Positions 36,119 to 45,115 of a DNA stretch of 64,000 bases are shown here, piece by piece (within the stretch, counting starts at the first letter, position 1; each line of letters begins with the position of its first letter). Source of the DNA: Bifidobacterium callitrichos DSM 23973 (GTDB taxonomy: Bacteria; Actinomycetota; Actinomycetes; Actinomycetales; Bifidobacteriaceae). The stretch is taken from assembly GCF_000741175.1 (NCBI RefSeq), contig NZ_JGYS01000008.1, positions 97,519-161,518 on the forward strand, written 5' to 3'. A program made the position numbers and the translations under genes. The notes under the pieces are model-generated. The model did no database searches and was not told the origin of the DNA. It saw only the letters and a list, made by a program, of their open reading frames with translations.

Positions 36119-37357
36119 TTATTCGTCGAATCTGCGGGCGAGCGGCACCATCGCCGCGGTGAGCACGGCCATCGCAGCGGCACTGGCGAACAGCACCACG
36201 GCGACGGGGAACCGGTCGTAGGCCCAGCCGTACACCATCTGTCCGAGCGGCTGGGCGCACATGGCCAGCGCGGAGAGCATTGCCATGACCTTGCCGGTCA
36301 TCGCCTCCGGCGTGCTCAGCTGGATCGCCGGAATCGTGATGAGGTTCGTGAAACAGGTCGCGACCATCGTGCCGCAGGTGAACGCCACCAGTACGATGAG
36401 CTGCGCCCACGCGCCGATCGGCAGCAGGAAAGCGACTCCCTGCGGGACGAGCAGCAGCACGAACGCGGCCAACGCCACCGGCATATGCCGCATCGTGAGC
36501 TTCGCCGCGAATAGTCCGGCGATGAAGGCGCCCGCGACTCCGGCCACACCCACCAGCCCGTCGGCCACACCATAGACGGTCGAGTCGAACCCGAGCACCG
36601 TGCGGATCGTATACGGGAATCCGACTGCGGAATACCCGATCACGATGAAGTTCAGTCCAGCCACGAACAACGCCAGCCGGAACACGTTCGGGCGGTCATG
36701 GGTGAGGAAGCGGACGCCGGCCTTCAGGTCCTCGAGTGGCGTCGGCAGTTCCTCGTCGCCGCGGTCGGGCGCGCCGAGACGGATGAAGCATTCGAGCAGG
36801 GCGGCCGCGGCGAAGCTCGCGATCGTGATCGCCATCATCAGATGGATGCCGAACATCGCGTACAGCACGCCGCCGAGGAAGCTCGGCAGCAGGGAGCCGA
36901 GCTGCTGCGTCTGATTGACGACCGCCATCGCCCGGCGCAGCGTCGACTGGCCGTACTTGCGGTACATCTGGGGGAGCGCGGCCTGCACGGTCGGCGTCTC
37001 GAACGCGCCGAGCACGGCGAGGGCCACCTGCATCGCCGCGATCGCGATCATATTGAAGCCGATCGTGGCGAAGAGCAGCGCGCACGCGAGCACCAGCACG
37101 CCGGAGAGTGCGTCGAGTGCCACCATGATCGTGCGGCGGTTCATGCGGTCGGCGAGCACGCCGCCGAATGGCGAGAGGATGATGGTCGGGACGATCGAGA
37201 CCGCGAGGATCGACGCGAAGACCGTTGCGGAACCGGTCTCGTCGAGCACCCACATCGACATCGCGAACCGGAGCATGAGATTGCCGAACAGGGAGATGCC
37301 CTGACCGGCGACCAGTAGGATGAAATCGCGTGAAATAAGATGGGTATTCGGGTTCAT
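36119..37357 (-). CDS. MFS efflux transporter in TetR operon
   Basis: 412 residues, about twelve helices, of the MFS_1/enterobactin-exporter-like drug efflux type. Motif-A-like loop GGVLADRMNRRTIM near residues 64-77. It starts 12 bp after the TetR gene ends, forming a two-gene operon under the palindrome at 38021. Substrate unknown. Convergent with murA, 9 bp apart. Confidence 0.85.
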   Translation of the reverse strand: MNPNTHLISRDFILLVAGQGISLFGNLMLRFAMSMWVLDETGSATVFASILAVSIVPTIILSPFGGVLADRMNRRTIMVALDALSGVLVLACALLFATIGFNMIAIAAMQVALAVLGAFETPTVQAALPQMYRKYGQSTLRRAMAVVNQTQQLGSLLPSFLGGVLYAMFGIHLMMAITIASFAAAALLECFIRLGAPDRGDEELPTPLEDLKAGVRFLTHDRPNVFRLALFVAGLNFIVIGYSAVGFPYTIRTVLGFDSTVYGVADGLVGVAGVAGAFIAGLFAAKLTMRHMPVALAAFVLLLVPQGVAFLLPIGAWAQLIVLVAFTCGTMVATCFTNLITIPAIQLSTPEAMTGKVMAMLSALAMCAQPLGQMVYGWAYDRFPVAVVLFASAAAMAVLTAAMVPLARRFDE

Positions 37358-37369
37358 GAGGGGGGCCGA

Positions 37370-38002
37370 TCAGATCAGGGCGGTGTATCCGCGGGAAACG
37401 GTTTCGATGAGATCCTTGTCGAGGATCGGTACGCCCAACCCGGTGCATACCGCGGCCAGAGCCTCGACGCGGTGATGCAGTTCGTCGGCCGTCGCCGGGT
37501 AGAACGTGGGGACGAGCCAGTAGTTGGTCAACAGGGCGAGCAGTTCCGCCGCCTCGCGTGGGTATGCGGTGTCGATCGAGCCGTCGGCGACGCCTTCGCG
37601 GATCATCGCCTCGAACATATCGGCGACCTGGGTACGCCAGACCTTGAGATTGGCGGCCAGGAGCTTCGGATCGTGCATCGCGGGATAGGCCATGTTCATC
37701 AGACGCATATGCTCGTTGTCGGCCGCGGAACGGCGGAAGGCCTCACGCAGCTTGTCCAATCCGGTCAGCCCCGTGTCGTTGATCGCCGTGGGGTCATGGC
37801 GGGATTGGTCCTCCTCGCCGATCGCGTCGAGGATTGCCTCCTTCGACTTGAAGTGGTAGTAGACCGCGCCTTTCGACAGGTCGCCGAGGCTGTCGACGAT
37901 GTCCTGCATCGTGGTGCCGTCATACCCCTTGGTGAGGAATAGCCGCTTCGCGACGTCGAGGATGCGTGCGCGGGTGCGTTCCGGGTGCTTGTTGCGTGCC
38001 AT
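37370..38002 (-). CDS. TetR-family repressor of the MFS gene
   Basis: 210 residues. N-terminal helix-turn-helix RARILDVAKRLFLTKGYDGTTMQDIVDSLGDLSKGAVYYHF, typical of TetR. ATG 38002 has AAGGAGG 7 nt upstream; the longer reading begins inside the SD region. Autoregulation is likely through the 35-bp palindrome directly upstream. Confidence 0.92.
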   Translation of the reverse strand: MARNKHPERTRARILDVAKRLFLTKGYDGTTMQDIVDSLGDLSKGAVYYHFKSKEAILDAIGEEDQSRHDPTAINDTGLTGLDKLREAFRRSAADNEHMRLMNMAYPAMHDPKLLAANLKVWRTQVADMFEAMIREGVADGSIDTAYPREAAELLALLTNYWLVPTFYPATADELHHRVEALAAVCTGLGVPILDKDLIETVSRGYTALI

Positions 38003-38020
38003 GCGTGCCTCCTTGACCAT

Positions 38021-38055
38021 CTAGTATACATACCGACGGTCGGTATGTATACTAG
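38021..38055. promoter_or_regulatory. 35-bp perfect TetR operator
   Basis: Arms of 17 bp (38021-38037 and 38039-38055) around a central G, with inner core CATACCGAC and its complement. Located 18 bp upstream of the TetR start, overlapping its promoter. Confidence 0.85.
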
Positions 38056-38245
38056 GCGTTTTACAGCGAATCATTCTCAATAGGAAACGTGTGAGCCAAA
38101 CGCACGCTTCCGCACAATCGCACATCGGGTCAAAACCGCGGAATCACGCGGAAAACGGAGTATTGGTGTGCGATTGACGGATCGTCAATCCTCACACTTT
38201 CGTTAATGAGAACAAGTCGCTGTAAGGGACTGTAGAATAAGGCGC

Positions 38246-39145
38246 ATGGCATCCAAAGGAAAACCGTCGCCGCGCTCCGCGGTCACACCCTTAAGCAATG
38301 CGAGGGTCGCCGAGCTCGCCGAGCGGCATCATCTCGTCGATCCGATGCACGACTTCCCGACCGGGCGCGACCGCAAGGCCAACGTCGCCGAGATCAATGC
38401 GCAGAACCCGAAAGCGACCAAGCGACTGCTCACCGGCGTCGACGTGGTCTTCCGCGCCAGCTGCAAAACGCGCGCATGGGGGCTCGAGCACGTGCCCGAG
38501 GACGGCCCGTTCATCACCGCAGCCTCGCATGTGACGATGTTCGACGTGTTCGTGCCGATGGCGAGCCTGTTCCACATGGGCCGCCGCCCGCGCTACATGG
38601 CCAAGGCTGAAATGGCCAAATGGCCGGTCATTGGCAAATGGTTCCAGCTGGTCGGCATGCAGCCGGTCCAGCGCCACTCCGGCAAGGCCAAGCAGATCGA
38701 GGAGACGTCGATCGACATCCTCACCTCCGGCCGCCCGCTGACCGTCTGGCCCGAAGGCACGGTCACGCGTGACCCGAAGAAATGGGTGATGAGCACCAAG
38801 GAAGGCGCCGCGTTCATCGCGCTCGAAGCGTCCCGCAGGCTTGGGGCTCAGGTGCCGCTGTTCTGCGCGGCGACCTGGGGCGCGGCGTCGATCAACCACT
38901 GGTGGCCATGGCCGCGTAAGAACGTCGTCATGTACTACGGGCCGCAGCTCGACTACTCCGACCTGCTCGCCGACATGGATTCGTGGGGCGACGAGCCGCC
39001 GGCCGAGGCGGTGGACGCGCTCAACTGGCGCATCTTCCGCCAGCTCAACAGGCAGCTCGAGGAGATCCGCGGCGAACGGTTCCCCGAAGCCGGATACTGG
39101 GACTATCGCACGATGAGCCGCAAACCGCTGCCAGCGGAGAAATAG
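38246..39145 (+). CDS. plsC: 1-acyl-sn-glycerol-3-phosphate acyltransferase
   Basis: 299 residues. Acylates lysophosphatidic acid in phospholipid synthesis. HX4D motif is SHVTMFD (H95-D100), and WPEGTVTRD carries EGT at 170-172. Start ATG follows TAGAAT (38233-38238) by exactly 7 nt with no SD: leaderless. A palindrome ATTGACG-GAT-CGTCAAT lies at 38173-38189 upstream. gpsA follows 25 bp later, functionally consistent since GpsA makes the glycerol-3-phosphate backbone. Confidence 0.9.
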   Translation: MASKGKPSPRSAVTPLSNARVAELAERHHLVDPMHDFPTGRDRKANVAEINAQNPKATKRLLTGVDVVFRASCKTRAWGLEHVPEDGPFITAASHVTMFDVFVPMASLFHMGRRPRYMAKAEMAKWPVIGKWFQLVGMQPVQRHSGKAKQIEETSIDILTSGRPLTVWPEGTVTRDPKKWVMSTKEGAAFIALEASRRLGAQVPLFCAATWGAASINHWWPWPRKNVVMYYGPQLDYSDLLADMDSWGDEPPAEAVDALNWRIFRQLNRQLEEIRGERFPEAGYWDYRTMSRKPLPAEK

Positions 39146-39170
39146 CGCGTAAGAAGTAAGGAGAACACGT

Positions 39171-40166
39171 ATGAGAATCACGGTATTGGGCGCGGGCGCA
39201 TGGGGTACAGCTTTCGGCCAGGTGCTAGCCGACGCCGGCAACGAGGTCATGATGTGGGCGCGCGAGCCTGAAATCGTCGAAGGCATCCACGAACGTCACT
39301 GCAACGAAGTGCGACTGCCGTTCATCGAACATCTGCCCGACGCGATCGACGCCACCGGTGACAAGGCCGCAGCCGTCAAGGACGCCGAAATCGTCGTCGT
39401 CGCCATCGCCGCGCAGTTCGCCCGCGTCGCACTCGAGGACTTCAAGGGACTCATCCCCGATGACGCGATCGTCGTGAGCCTCATGAAGGGCATCGAACGC
39501 GGCACGAACAAGCGCATGGACGAGGTCGTGCGAGAATCCCTCGACCTGCCCGCCGAACGCTTCGCCGCCATCTCCGGCCCGAACCTGAGCAAGGAGATCG
39601 CGCTTCGCCAGCCCTCCGCCACCGTCGTCGGCTGCGAGAACATCGACAACGCGACGAAGGTCGCCCAGGCCTGCACCACCGACTACTTCAAGGCGTTCGT
39701 CACCACCGACGTCATCGGACTGGAGATGTGCGGCTCGCTCAAGAACGTCGTCGCGCTCGCCGTCGGCATGGCCCGCGGCGCCGGATACGGCGAGAACACG
39801 GCCGCGATGATCGAGACGCGAGGACTGGCCGAACTGACCGCCCTCGGTCAGGCGGCCGGTGCCGACCCGAAGACCTTCGCCGGACTCGCCGGCGTGGGCG
39901 ATCTCATCGCCACGTGCGGTTCGCCTCTGAGCCGCAACTACACGTTCGGCTCGAACCTTGGCAAGGGATTGAGCAAGGAGGAGGCGACCCGCGTGAGCAA
40001 CGGCGTCGCCGAAGGCGTGCCCACCACCGGAGCGGTCGTCGCGCTCGGCGACGAACTCGGCGTGCCCACGCCGCTCGCCTACGCGATGAGCCGCGTGCTC
40101 GACGAGGGCATCTCCTGCGCCGACATGCTCTCCCAGCTGTTCGGCCGCGAGGTCACCGCCGAGTGA
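39171..40166 (+). CDS. gpsA: Glycerol-3-phosphate dehydrogenase [NAD(P)+]
   Basis: 331 residues. Rossmann motif VLGAGAWGTAFG (4-15), catalytic-Lys segment SLKNVVALAVGMARG, and NTAAMIETRGLAE. SD AAGGAG is well placed before ATG 39171. Operon plsC-gpsA, with ddl 208 bp further. Confidence 0.96.
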   Translation: MRITVLGAGAWGTAFGQVLADAGNEVMMWAREPEIVEGIHERHCNEVRLPFIEHLPDAIDATGDKAAAVKDAEIVVVAIAAQFARVALEDFKGLIPDDAIVVSLMKGIERGTNKRMDEVVRESLDLPAERFAAISGPNLSKEIALRQPSATVVGCENIDNATKVAQACTTDYFKAFVTTDVIGLEMCGSLKNVVALAVGMARGAGYGENTAAMIETRGLAELTALGQAAGADPKTFAGLAGVGDLIATCGSPLSRNYTFGSNLGKGLSKEEATRVSNGVAEGVPTTGAVVALGDELGVPTPLAYAMSRVLDEGISCADMLSQLFGREVTAE

Positions 40167-40374
40167 GGCCCGCGCGCCATCGACGCGAAACTGTCGCCGG
40201 GTAATCTGTGGAGAAACCCCGCGTCCGCTGGACCGTCGTCCCATGACGGACGATAATCGACGACGGACAGAAACGGGCCGGGCAACCGGGCAACCGTAAT
40301 CGACAATGGGCGGGCGACACCGACCGGCCGATCCGGCACGAGGCCGGAAGGCGACGAAAGGAACAACAAGGAAC

Positions 40375-41496
40375 ATGGCCAAGAAGCGCATCGTGGTGCT
40401 GTACGGCGGCAGGGCCGACGAACATTCGATCTCCTGCATCTCCACGGCCGGCGTGCTGGGCGCGCTCGACACCGACAGGTTCGAGGCGATCCCGATCGGC
40501 ATCACCAAGGACGGCAAGTGGATCGTCGACGGCGAGGACCCGCGCGGCTGGAACCTCGACGGCGGTACGCTGCCGGTCGTCGAAAAGATCGCGGGCGCGC
40601 GCGACGTCGTGCTCGACGTGGCTCTGGGGCAGGACGGCTTCTTCGCGCGCAACGCCGACGGCACGCTCGAATCGCTCGGCCACATCGACGCCGTGTTCCC
40701 CGTGCTGCACGGGCCGTACGGCGAGGACGGCACCGTGCAGGGCCTGCTCGAGATGATGAACGTGCCGTACGTCGGCTGCGGCGTGTTCGCCTCCGCCGCC
40801 TGCATGGACAAGCATTACACGAAGGTCGTGCTCGCTGCCGCCGGCATCCCCACCGCGCCCGGCGTCATGGTCGACGCGCGTACCGTCAAGCCTGCGGCCG
40901 CGCTGGAGCAGGTCGAACAGGCGGGACTCACCTACCCGCTGTTCGTCAAGCCGTCTCGCGCCGGATCCAGCTTCGGCGTGACCAAGGTCGAGGAAGCGCG
41001 CACGCGTGAGGAACAGATCGAGAAGCTGGGGTCGGCCATCGCCGAAGCCGGCAAGCACGACTGGAAGGTCCTCATCGAGCAGGGCATCGACGGCCGCGAG
41101 ATCGAATGCGCCGTACTGTGCGCGCATCCGGGCGACGAACCCGAAGCCAGCTGGCCGGGCGAGATCGTCCTCGACCACAACGACGACGACCAGTTCTACG
41201 ACTTCGACTCCAAGTACATGGACGCCACCGCCAGCCACGTCGAAGTGCCGGCCAACCTGCCCGTCAGCGTCCTCGAGGACGTGCGCGACGTGGCCCGCCG
41301 CGCGTTCGTCGCGGTCGACGGCGCCGGCCTGAGCCGCGTCGACACGTTCGTGCAGCCCGACGGCTCCGTGATGGTCAACGAGATCAACACGATGCCCGGA
41401 TTCACGCCGATCTCCATGTACCCCAAGGCGTGGGACGCCACCGGCGTGAGCTACACCGAGCTGATCACGCGTCTCATCGAAGGGGTGCTGCGCTAG
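40375..41496 (+). CDS. ddl: D-alanine--D-alanine ligase
   Basis: 373 residues, ATP-grasp. N-terminal VVLYGGRADEHSISC, central KPSRAGSSFGVTKV, and C-terminal RVDTFVQPDGSVMVNEINTMPGFT are the family signatures. ATG 40375 follows AAGGAAC. Makes the D-Ala-D-Ala dipeptide for peptidoglycan. Confidence 0.95.
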   Translation: MAKKRIVVLYGGRADEHSISCISTAGVLGALDTDRFEAIPIGITKDGKWIVDGEDPRGWNLDGGTLPVVEKIAGARDVVLDVALGQDGFFARNADGTLESLGHIDAVFPVLHGPYGEDGTVQGLLEMMNVPYVGCGVFASAACMDKHYTKVVLAAAGIPTAPGVMVDARTVKPAAALEQVEQAGLTYPLFVKPSRAGSSFGVTKVEEARTREEQIEKLGSAIAEAGKHDWKVLIEQGIDGREIECAVLCAHPGDEPEASWPGEIVLDHNDDDQFYDFDSKYMDATASHVEVPANLPVSVLEDVRDVARRAFVAVDGAGLSRVDTFVQPDGSVMVNEINTMPGFTPISMYPKAWDATGVSYTELITRLIEGVLR

Positions 41497-41536
41497 CGTT
41501 TCGCTTTGTCCTTTTCTCGCTCTTTAGCGGGTGGCC

Positions 41537-41623
41537 GCAGTGGGCGGCGATTTTCTGTTCTGGACACGCTCAAGGCCGCTCGGCCAAGCCTACGGTCCAG
41601 AACAGAAAATCGCCGCCCACTGC
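41537..41623. repeat. 29-29-29 stem-loop element, copy 1
   Basis: Perfect 29-bp arms (41537-41565 and 41595-41623) around a 29-nt apical part (41566-41594) that contains CGGCC/GGCCG. Reverse orientation relative to copies 2 and 3. Apical sequence reads CGTAGGCTTGGCC then GAGCGGCCTTGAGCGT on the minus strand. Confidence 0.9.
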
Positions 41624-41741
41624 TCCGTTGAGTGGGGACGTCGCGAAACGTAGCGTGGGGAGCGGAAGCGGCGGGAATGTCACGTAACGTTTGACGTAAC
41701 GGAGCTGAGGGGCGTGAAGCGTAACGTTGAAACGTAACGGA

Positions 41742-41828
41742 GCGGGGGATGGCGATTCCCTGTTCGGGACCGTAGGCTTGGCCGAACGGCCTTGAGTGTG
41801 TCGCGAACAGAGAATCGCCATCCCCCGC
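41742..41828. repeat. 29-29-29 stem-loop element, copy 2
   Basis: Arms 41742-41770 and 41800-41828 (27 of 29 pairs), apical 41771-41799. Apical part conserved with copy 1; outer stem differs but still pairs. Confidence 0.9.
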
Positions 41829-41935
41829 GGCCACTGCTGGAACTGAAAATAACAGCCGGAAGAGTCCTCACGAAAAAGTGACGAAAATGACGTAGCTGTC
41901 ACAGTTCACTTGTAGTTTTCTGAAATTCATCGAGG

Positions 41936-41983
41936 TGTCGCGCAAGGTCGCGCGATGTTCACCGGCAGTCCGGTGTCGCGACA
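41936..41983 (+). other. Candidate structured leader of the ABC operon
   Basis: TGTCGCG (41936-41942) pairs with CGCGACA (41977-41983), enclosing ACCGG-CAGT-CCGGT (41961-41974). It lies about 100 nt before the binding-protein ATG. No known riboswitch consensus was recognised. Confidence 0.4.
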
Positions 41984-42087
41984 GATAGCGGCCGTAGCTT
42001 GTTGCCTTGGAATTATGGGCCGCGTGAATACAGCGCGAATGAAAGCCCCGACTCCCTAGAGGTTAGTTGAGTAAAGAGGAAAATCGA

Positions 42088-43257
42088 ATGAAGAACCTGC
42101 GTAAGCTTGCGGCTGGCGCCATCGCCACCGTGCTCGCGTTCTCGATGGCCGCCTGCGGCTCGAGCAGCGCCTCCTCCAACGGCGACTCCCAGCAGTCCGC
42201 CGGCAAGTCCGTCACCGTTGACCAGAAGTCCGCCAAGGCCACCTCCCTGTCCGACTTCGGCGCCATGGACGACCTCGTCGCCGCAGCCGAGAAGGAGGGC
42301 GCTCTGAACGTCATCGCCCTGCCGCACGACTGGTCCAACTACGGTGAGGTCATCTCCACCTTCAAGAAGAAGTACCCGAAGATCAAGGTCACCGAGCTCA
42401 ACCCGAACGCCTCCTCCAAGGAGGAGCTCGACGCCGCCAAGACCAACAAGGGCACCGACGCCGCGCCGGACGTCTTCGACGTCGGCCAGCAGATCGCCGC
42501 CACCTCCACCGACGCCTTCGCTCCGTACAAGGTGCAGGCCTGGGACAAGATCCCGGCTGAGAACAAGGACGCCAACGGCGCCTACTACGCCGACTACACC
42601 GGCATCATGTCGATCGGCTGGAACAAGGACAAGTACGGCGACATCAACAAGCTCGAGGACCTGCTCGACCCGAAGTTCGCCGGCACCGTCGCCCTCAACG
42701 GCAAGCCCGCCGAGGCCGGCGCCGCCTTCAACGGCTACCTGATGATCAACCAGCTGGCCGGCGGCGACATCAACAACCTCCAGCCCGGCCTCGACTTCTT
42801 CAAGAAGCTCAAGGACGCCGGCAACCTCACCACCGTCGACGTGACCAACGGCACCATCGACTCCGGCCAGACCGGCGTCGTCATGGACTGGACCTACAAC
42901 CAGGCCTCCTACAAGAAGGAGCTGAAGTCCAAGGGCGTCAACTGGGAGTACAAGACCTTCCCGAAGGCCCAGGTCGTCAGCTACTACAACCAGGCCATCA
43001 ACGTGGACGCCCCGCACCCGGCGGCCGCCCGCCTGTGGGAGGAGTACCTGTACTCCGCCGAAGCCCAGAACCTGTGGTTCAAGGGCGGCGCCAACCCGGT
43101 CCTGCTCTCCTCCATGAAGGAAGATGGCACCGTCGATCAGGACACCCTGAAGGACGCCATCACCATCGAAGGCAAGCCGGTCTCCTACACCAACGATGAC
43201 GCCACCCGCATCACCGAGTGGCTCCAGAACAACTGGGACAAGACGATCGGCAACTGA
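42088..43257 (+). CDS. ABC transporter substrate-binding lipoprotein
   Basis: 389 residues. Lipoprotein signal peptide with lipobox FSMAAC (Cys about residue 21), followed by a Ser/Asn linker and a family 1/PotD-FbpA-type binding fold (ALNVIALPHDWSNYGEV, GIMSIGWN, GVVMDWTYNQ). ATG 42088 follows AAAGAGGAAAA. Heavily biased to C-ending and AAG codons, suggesting high expression. First gene of a four-gene importer operon. Confidence 0.9.
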   Translation: MKNLRKLAAGAIATVLAFSMAACGSSSASSNGDSQQSAGKSVTVDQKSAKATSLSDFGAMDDLVAAAEKEGALNVIALPHDWSNYGEVISTFKKKYPKIKVTELNPNASSKEELDAAKTNKGTDAAPDVFDVGQQIAATSTDAFAPYKVQAWDKIPAENKDANGAYYADYTGIMSIGWNKDKYGDINKLEDLLDPKFAGTVALNGKPAEAGAAFNGYLMINQLAGGDINNLQPGLDFFKKLKDAGNLTTVDVTNGTIDSGQTGVVMDWTYNQASYKKELKSKGVNWEYKTFPKAQVVSYYNQAINVDAPHPAAARLWEEYLYSAEAQNLWFKGGANPVLLSSMKEDGTVDQDTLKDAITIEGKPVSYTNDDATRITEWLQNNWDKTIGN

Positions 43258-43314
43258 TCCGCGGCAAATCGCAGATCACCGATCATCACTGATCACACGC
43301 GAGACGCAATCACC

Positions 43315-44244
43315 ATGACTGCAGCAATCGCACAGAACGGGTCCGCCGCCAAGCCGGCGGGCCCTTCCGCTACTTCCTCATCGTCCGCCATCGCGCGGCA
43401 TCGCAAGGAACTGGGCACCTTCGCGGTGGCCATCCCGTTCTTCGCGTACACGGCGTGCTTCCTGCTCGCCCCCACCGTGATCGTCATCATCGGCGCGTTC
43501 CAGACGCGTGACGGTGGCTTCACGCTCGCCAACTTCAACAAGCTGTTCGAGGCGAACACCGTTTCCGCGTTCGTCACGTCGATCCTCGTGTCCATCGCCT
43601 CGTCGGTGATCGGTGCCGTGGTCGGCGGACTCGCCTCCTACGCGCTCGTCATCGGCTCCAAGCCGAATGGCCTGCTGCGCCGCATGGTCTCCGCGATCTC
43701 GTCCGTGCTCGCCCAGTTCGGCGGCGTCATGCTCGCGTTTGCGTTCATCGCGACCATCGGCATCAACGGCATCGGCACGATGCTCATCAAGACCGTGACC
43801 GGCCTGACCGTCAACCCGAACTGGCTGAGCTCCCTGCCGGGCCTCGTGACCGTGTACTGCTACTTCCAGATCCCGCTGATGATCATCATCTTCCTGCCCG
43901 CGGTCGATTCGATCCGTCCGCAGTGGCGTGAGGCCTGCGAGTCGCTCGGCGGCAACACGTTCCAGTACTGGACGCGCGTGGCACTGCCGATCCTCGCCCC
44001 TCGATTCATCTCCGCGTTCCTGCTGCTGTTCGCCTCCGCGTTCTCCGCGTACGCGACGGCCGCCGCCCTGTTCTCCCAGCGCTCGATCCTCGTGCCGCTG
44101 ATGATCCAGGGCGCGATGCGCAACGAGATGGACCCCAACCAGCAGGGCTTCGCCCAGGTGCTGGCATTCGCGATGATCATCGTCGTGGCCATCGTCATGC
44201 TGTTGAGCCACGCCGTGGAAAAGAGGGCCGGACGTTGGCAGTGA
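43315..44244 (+). CDS. ABC transporter permease 1
   Basis: 309 residues. N-terminal Ala/Ser-rich region of ~35, then six helices. The binding-protein-dependent permease EAA loop is WREACESLGGNTFQYWTRVALPIL. Overlaps the second permease start. PotB/FbpB-type. Confidence 0.9.
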   Translation: MTAAIAQNGSAAKPAGPSATSSSSAIARHRKELGTFAVAIPFFAYTACFLLAPTVIVIIGAFQTRDGGFTLANFNKLFEANTVSAFVTSILVSIASSVIGAVVGGLASYALVIGSKPNGLLRRMVSAISSVLAQFGGVMLAFAFIATIGINGIGTMLIKTVTGLTVNPNWLSSLPGLVTVYCYFQIPLMIIIFLPAVDSIRPQWREACESLGGNTFQYWTRVALPILAPRFISAFLLLFASAFSAYATAAALFSQRSILVPLMIQGAMRNEMDPNQQGFAQVLAFAMIIVVAIVMLLSHAVEKRAGRWQ

Positions 44245-45110
44245 AATCAAACGAAACGCTTGAGCCGACCGGACCCAAGCCGCCGCAGCTGCGCGCCGCA
44301 CGCATCCGCAAGCAGAGCGTGATCAAGTTCGTGATCCTGTTCATCACGCTTGCGTTCCTGTTCGTGCCGCTGATCTCCATGCTCGTGTTCACGCTGCGTC
44401 ACCCGCTGTCCGGACGCTGGTCCGCGGCACCGTGGATCGCGATCTTCACCGGCAACGGCGAATCGCTCGGCGCCGACCTGACCGTGCTGTGGCAGGGCCT
44501 TGGCGCCTCGCTCGGCCTGTGCCTCGTAACCGTCGTGCTCATGCTGCTGCTCATGGTGCCGACCATGGTGATCGTGCACATCCGCTCCAAGGCGCTCGAA
44601 CGCGCGATCGAATGGGTCGCGACCCTGCCGCTGACCATCCCCGCCATCGTGCTCGTCGTCGGCCTTGGCCCGATCTACCGCTGGCTGAGCTCCCAGGTGT
44701 TTGACACCAACCCGATCTGGCTGTGCTTCGCGTACGTCGTGCTCGTCATGCCGTTCGCCTTCCGCGCGATCGCCGTCGGGCTCAACTCGATTGACGTGAA
44801 GACCCTCGTCGAGGCGTCCCGCTCGCTCGGTGCCTCCTGGCCCAAGGTGTTCTTCCGCGTGATCATCCCGAACCTGTGGCAGTCGATCCTGTCCGCCAGC
44901 TTCATCTCCATCGCCGTCGTGCTCGGCGAATACACCGTGGCCTCGCTGCTCGGCCGTATGAACCTGCAGGTCGCGCTCTACCAGCTCGGCCAGTCCAACT
45001 CCCAGATCTCCACCGCCATGTCGCTGCTTGCTCTGCTGTTCGGCGTGGTGCTGTTGGTCGCCCTCGACCTGATTTCCGAGCGTGTGGCCAAAACCAAGGA
45101 AGGCAAGTAA
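44235..45110 (+). CDS. ABC transporter permease 2
   Basis: 291 residues, six helices. EAA loop is LVEASRSLGASWPKVFFRVIIPNL. TTG 44235 is 7 nt after AAGAGGG; GTG 44241 (GTGA overlap with the upstream stop) is the alternative start. PotC-type partner of permease 1. Confidence 0.88.
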   Translation: MAVKSNETLEPTGPKPPQLRAARIRKQSVIKFVILFITLAFLFVPLISMLVFTLRHPLSGRWSAAPWIAIFTGNGESLGADLTVLWQGLGASLGLCLVTVVLMLLLMVPTMVIVHIRSKALERAIEWVATLPLTIPAIVLVVGLGPIYRWLSSQVFDTNPIWLCFAYVVLVMPFAFRAIAVGLNSIDVKTLVEASRSLGASWPKVFFRVIIPNLWQSILSASFISIAVVLGEYTVASLLGRMNLQVALYQLGQSNSQISTAMSLLALLFGVVLLVALDLISERVAKTKEGK

Positions 45111-45115
45111 CTCCC

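Larger units (their letters stand above)
41497..42087. other. Gene-free 591-bp stretch after ddl, rich in hairpins
   Basis: No gene supported. It contains two long 29-29-29 stem-loops (listed separately), a segment with several CGTAACG repeats (41680-41740), and a candidate structured leader at 41936-41983. Confidence 0.7.

Noticed and set aside
38246..39145. ATG 56093 and ATG 29014 as starts of the response regulators, by analogy with longest-frame calling
   Set aside because: Both ATGs overlap predicted -10 boxes placed exactly 7 nt before the next in-frame ATG, as also seen at plsC here; shorter starts preferred.
41936..42087. Known riboswitch before the ABC operon (TPP, cobalamin)
   Set aside because: Consensus core sequences were not found; only nested stems are visible.
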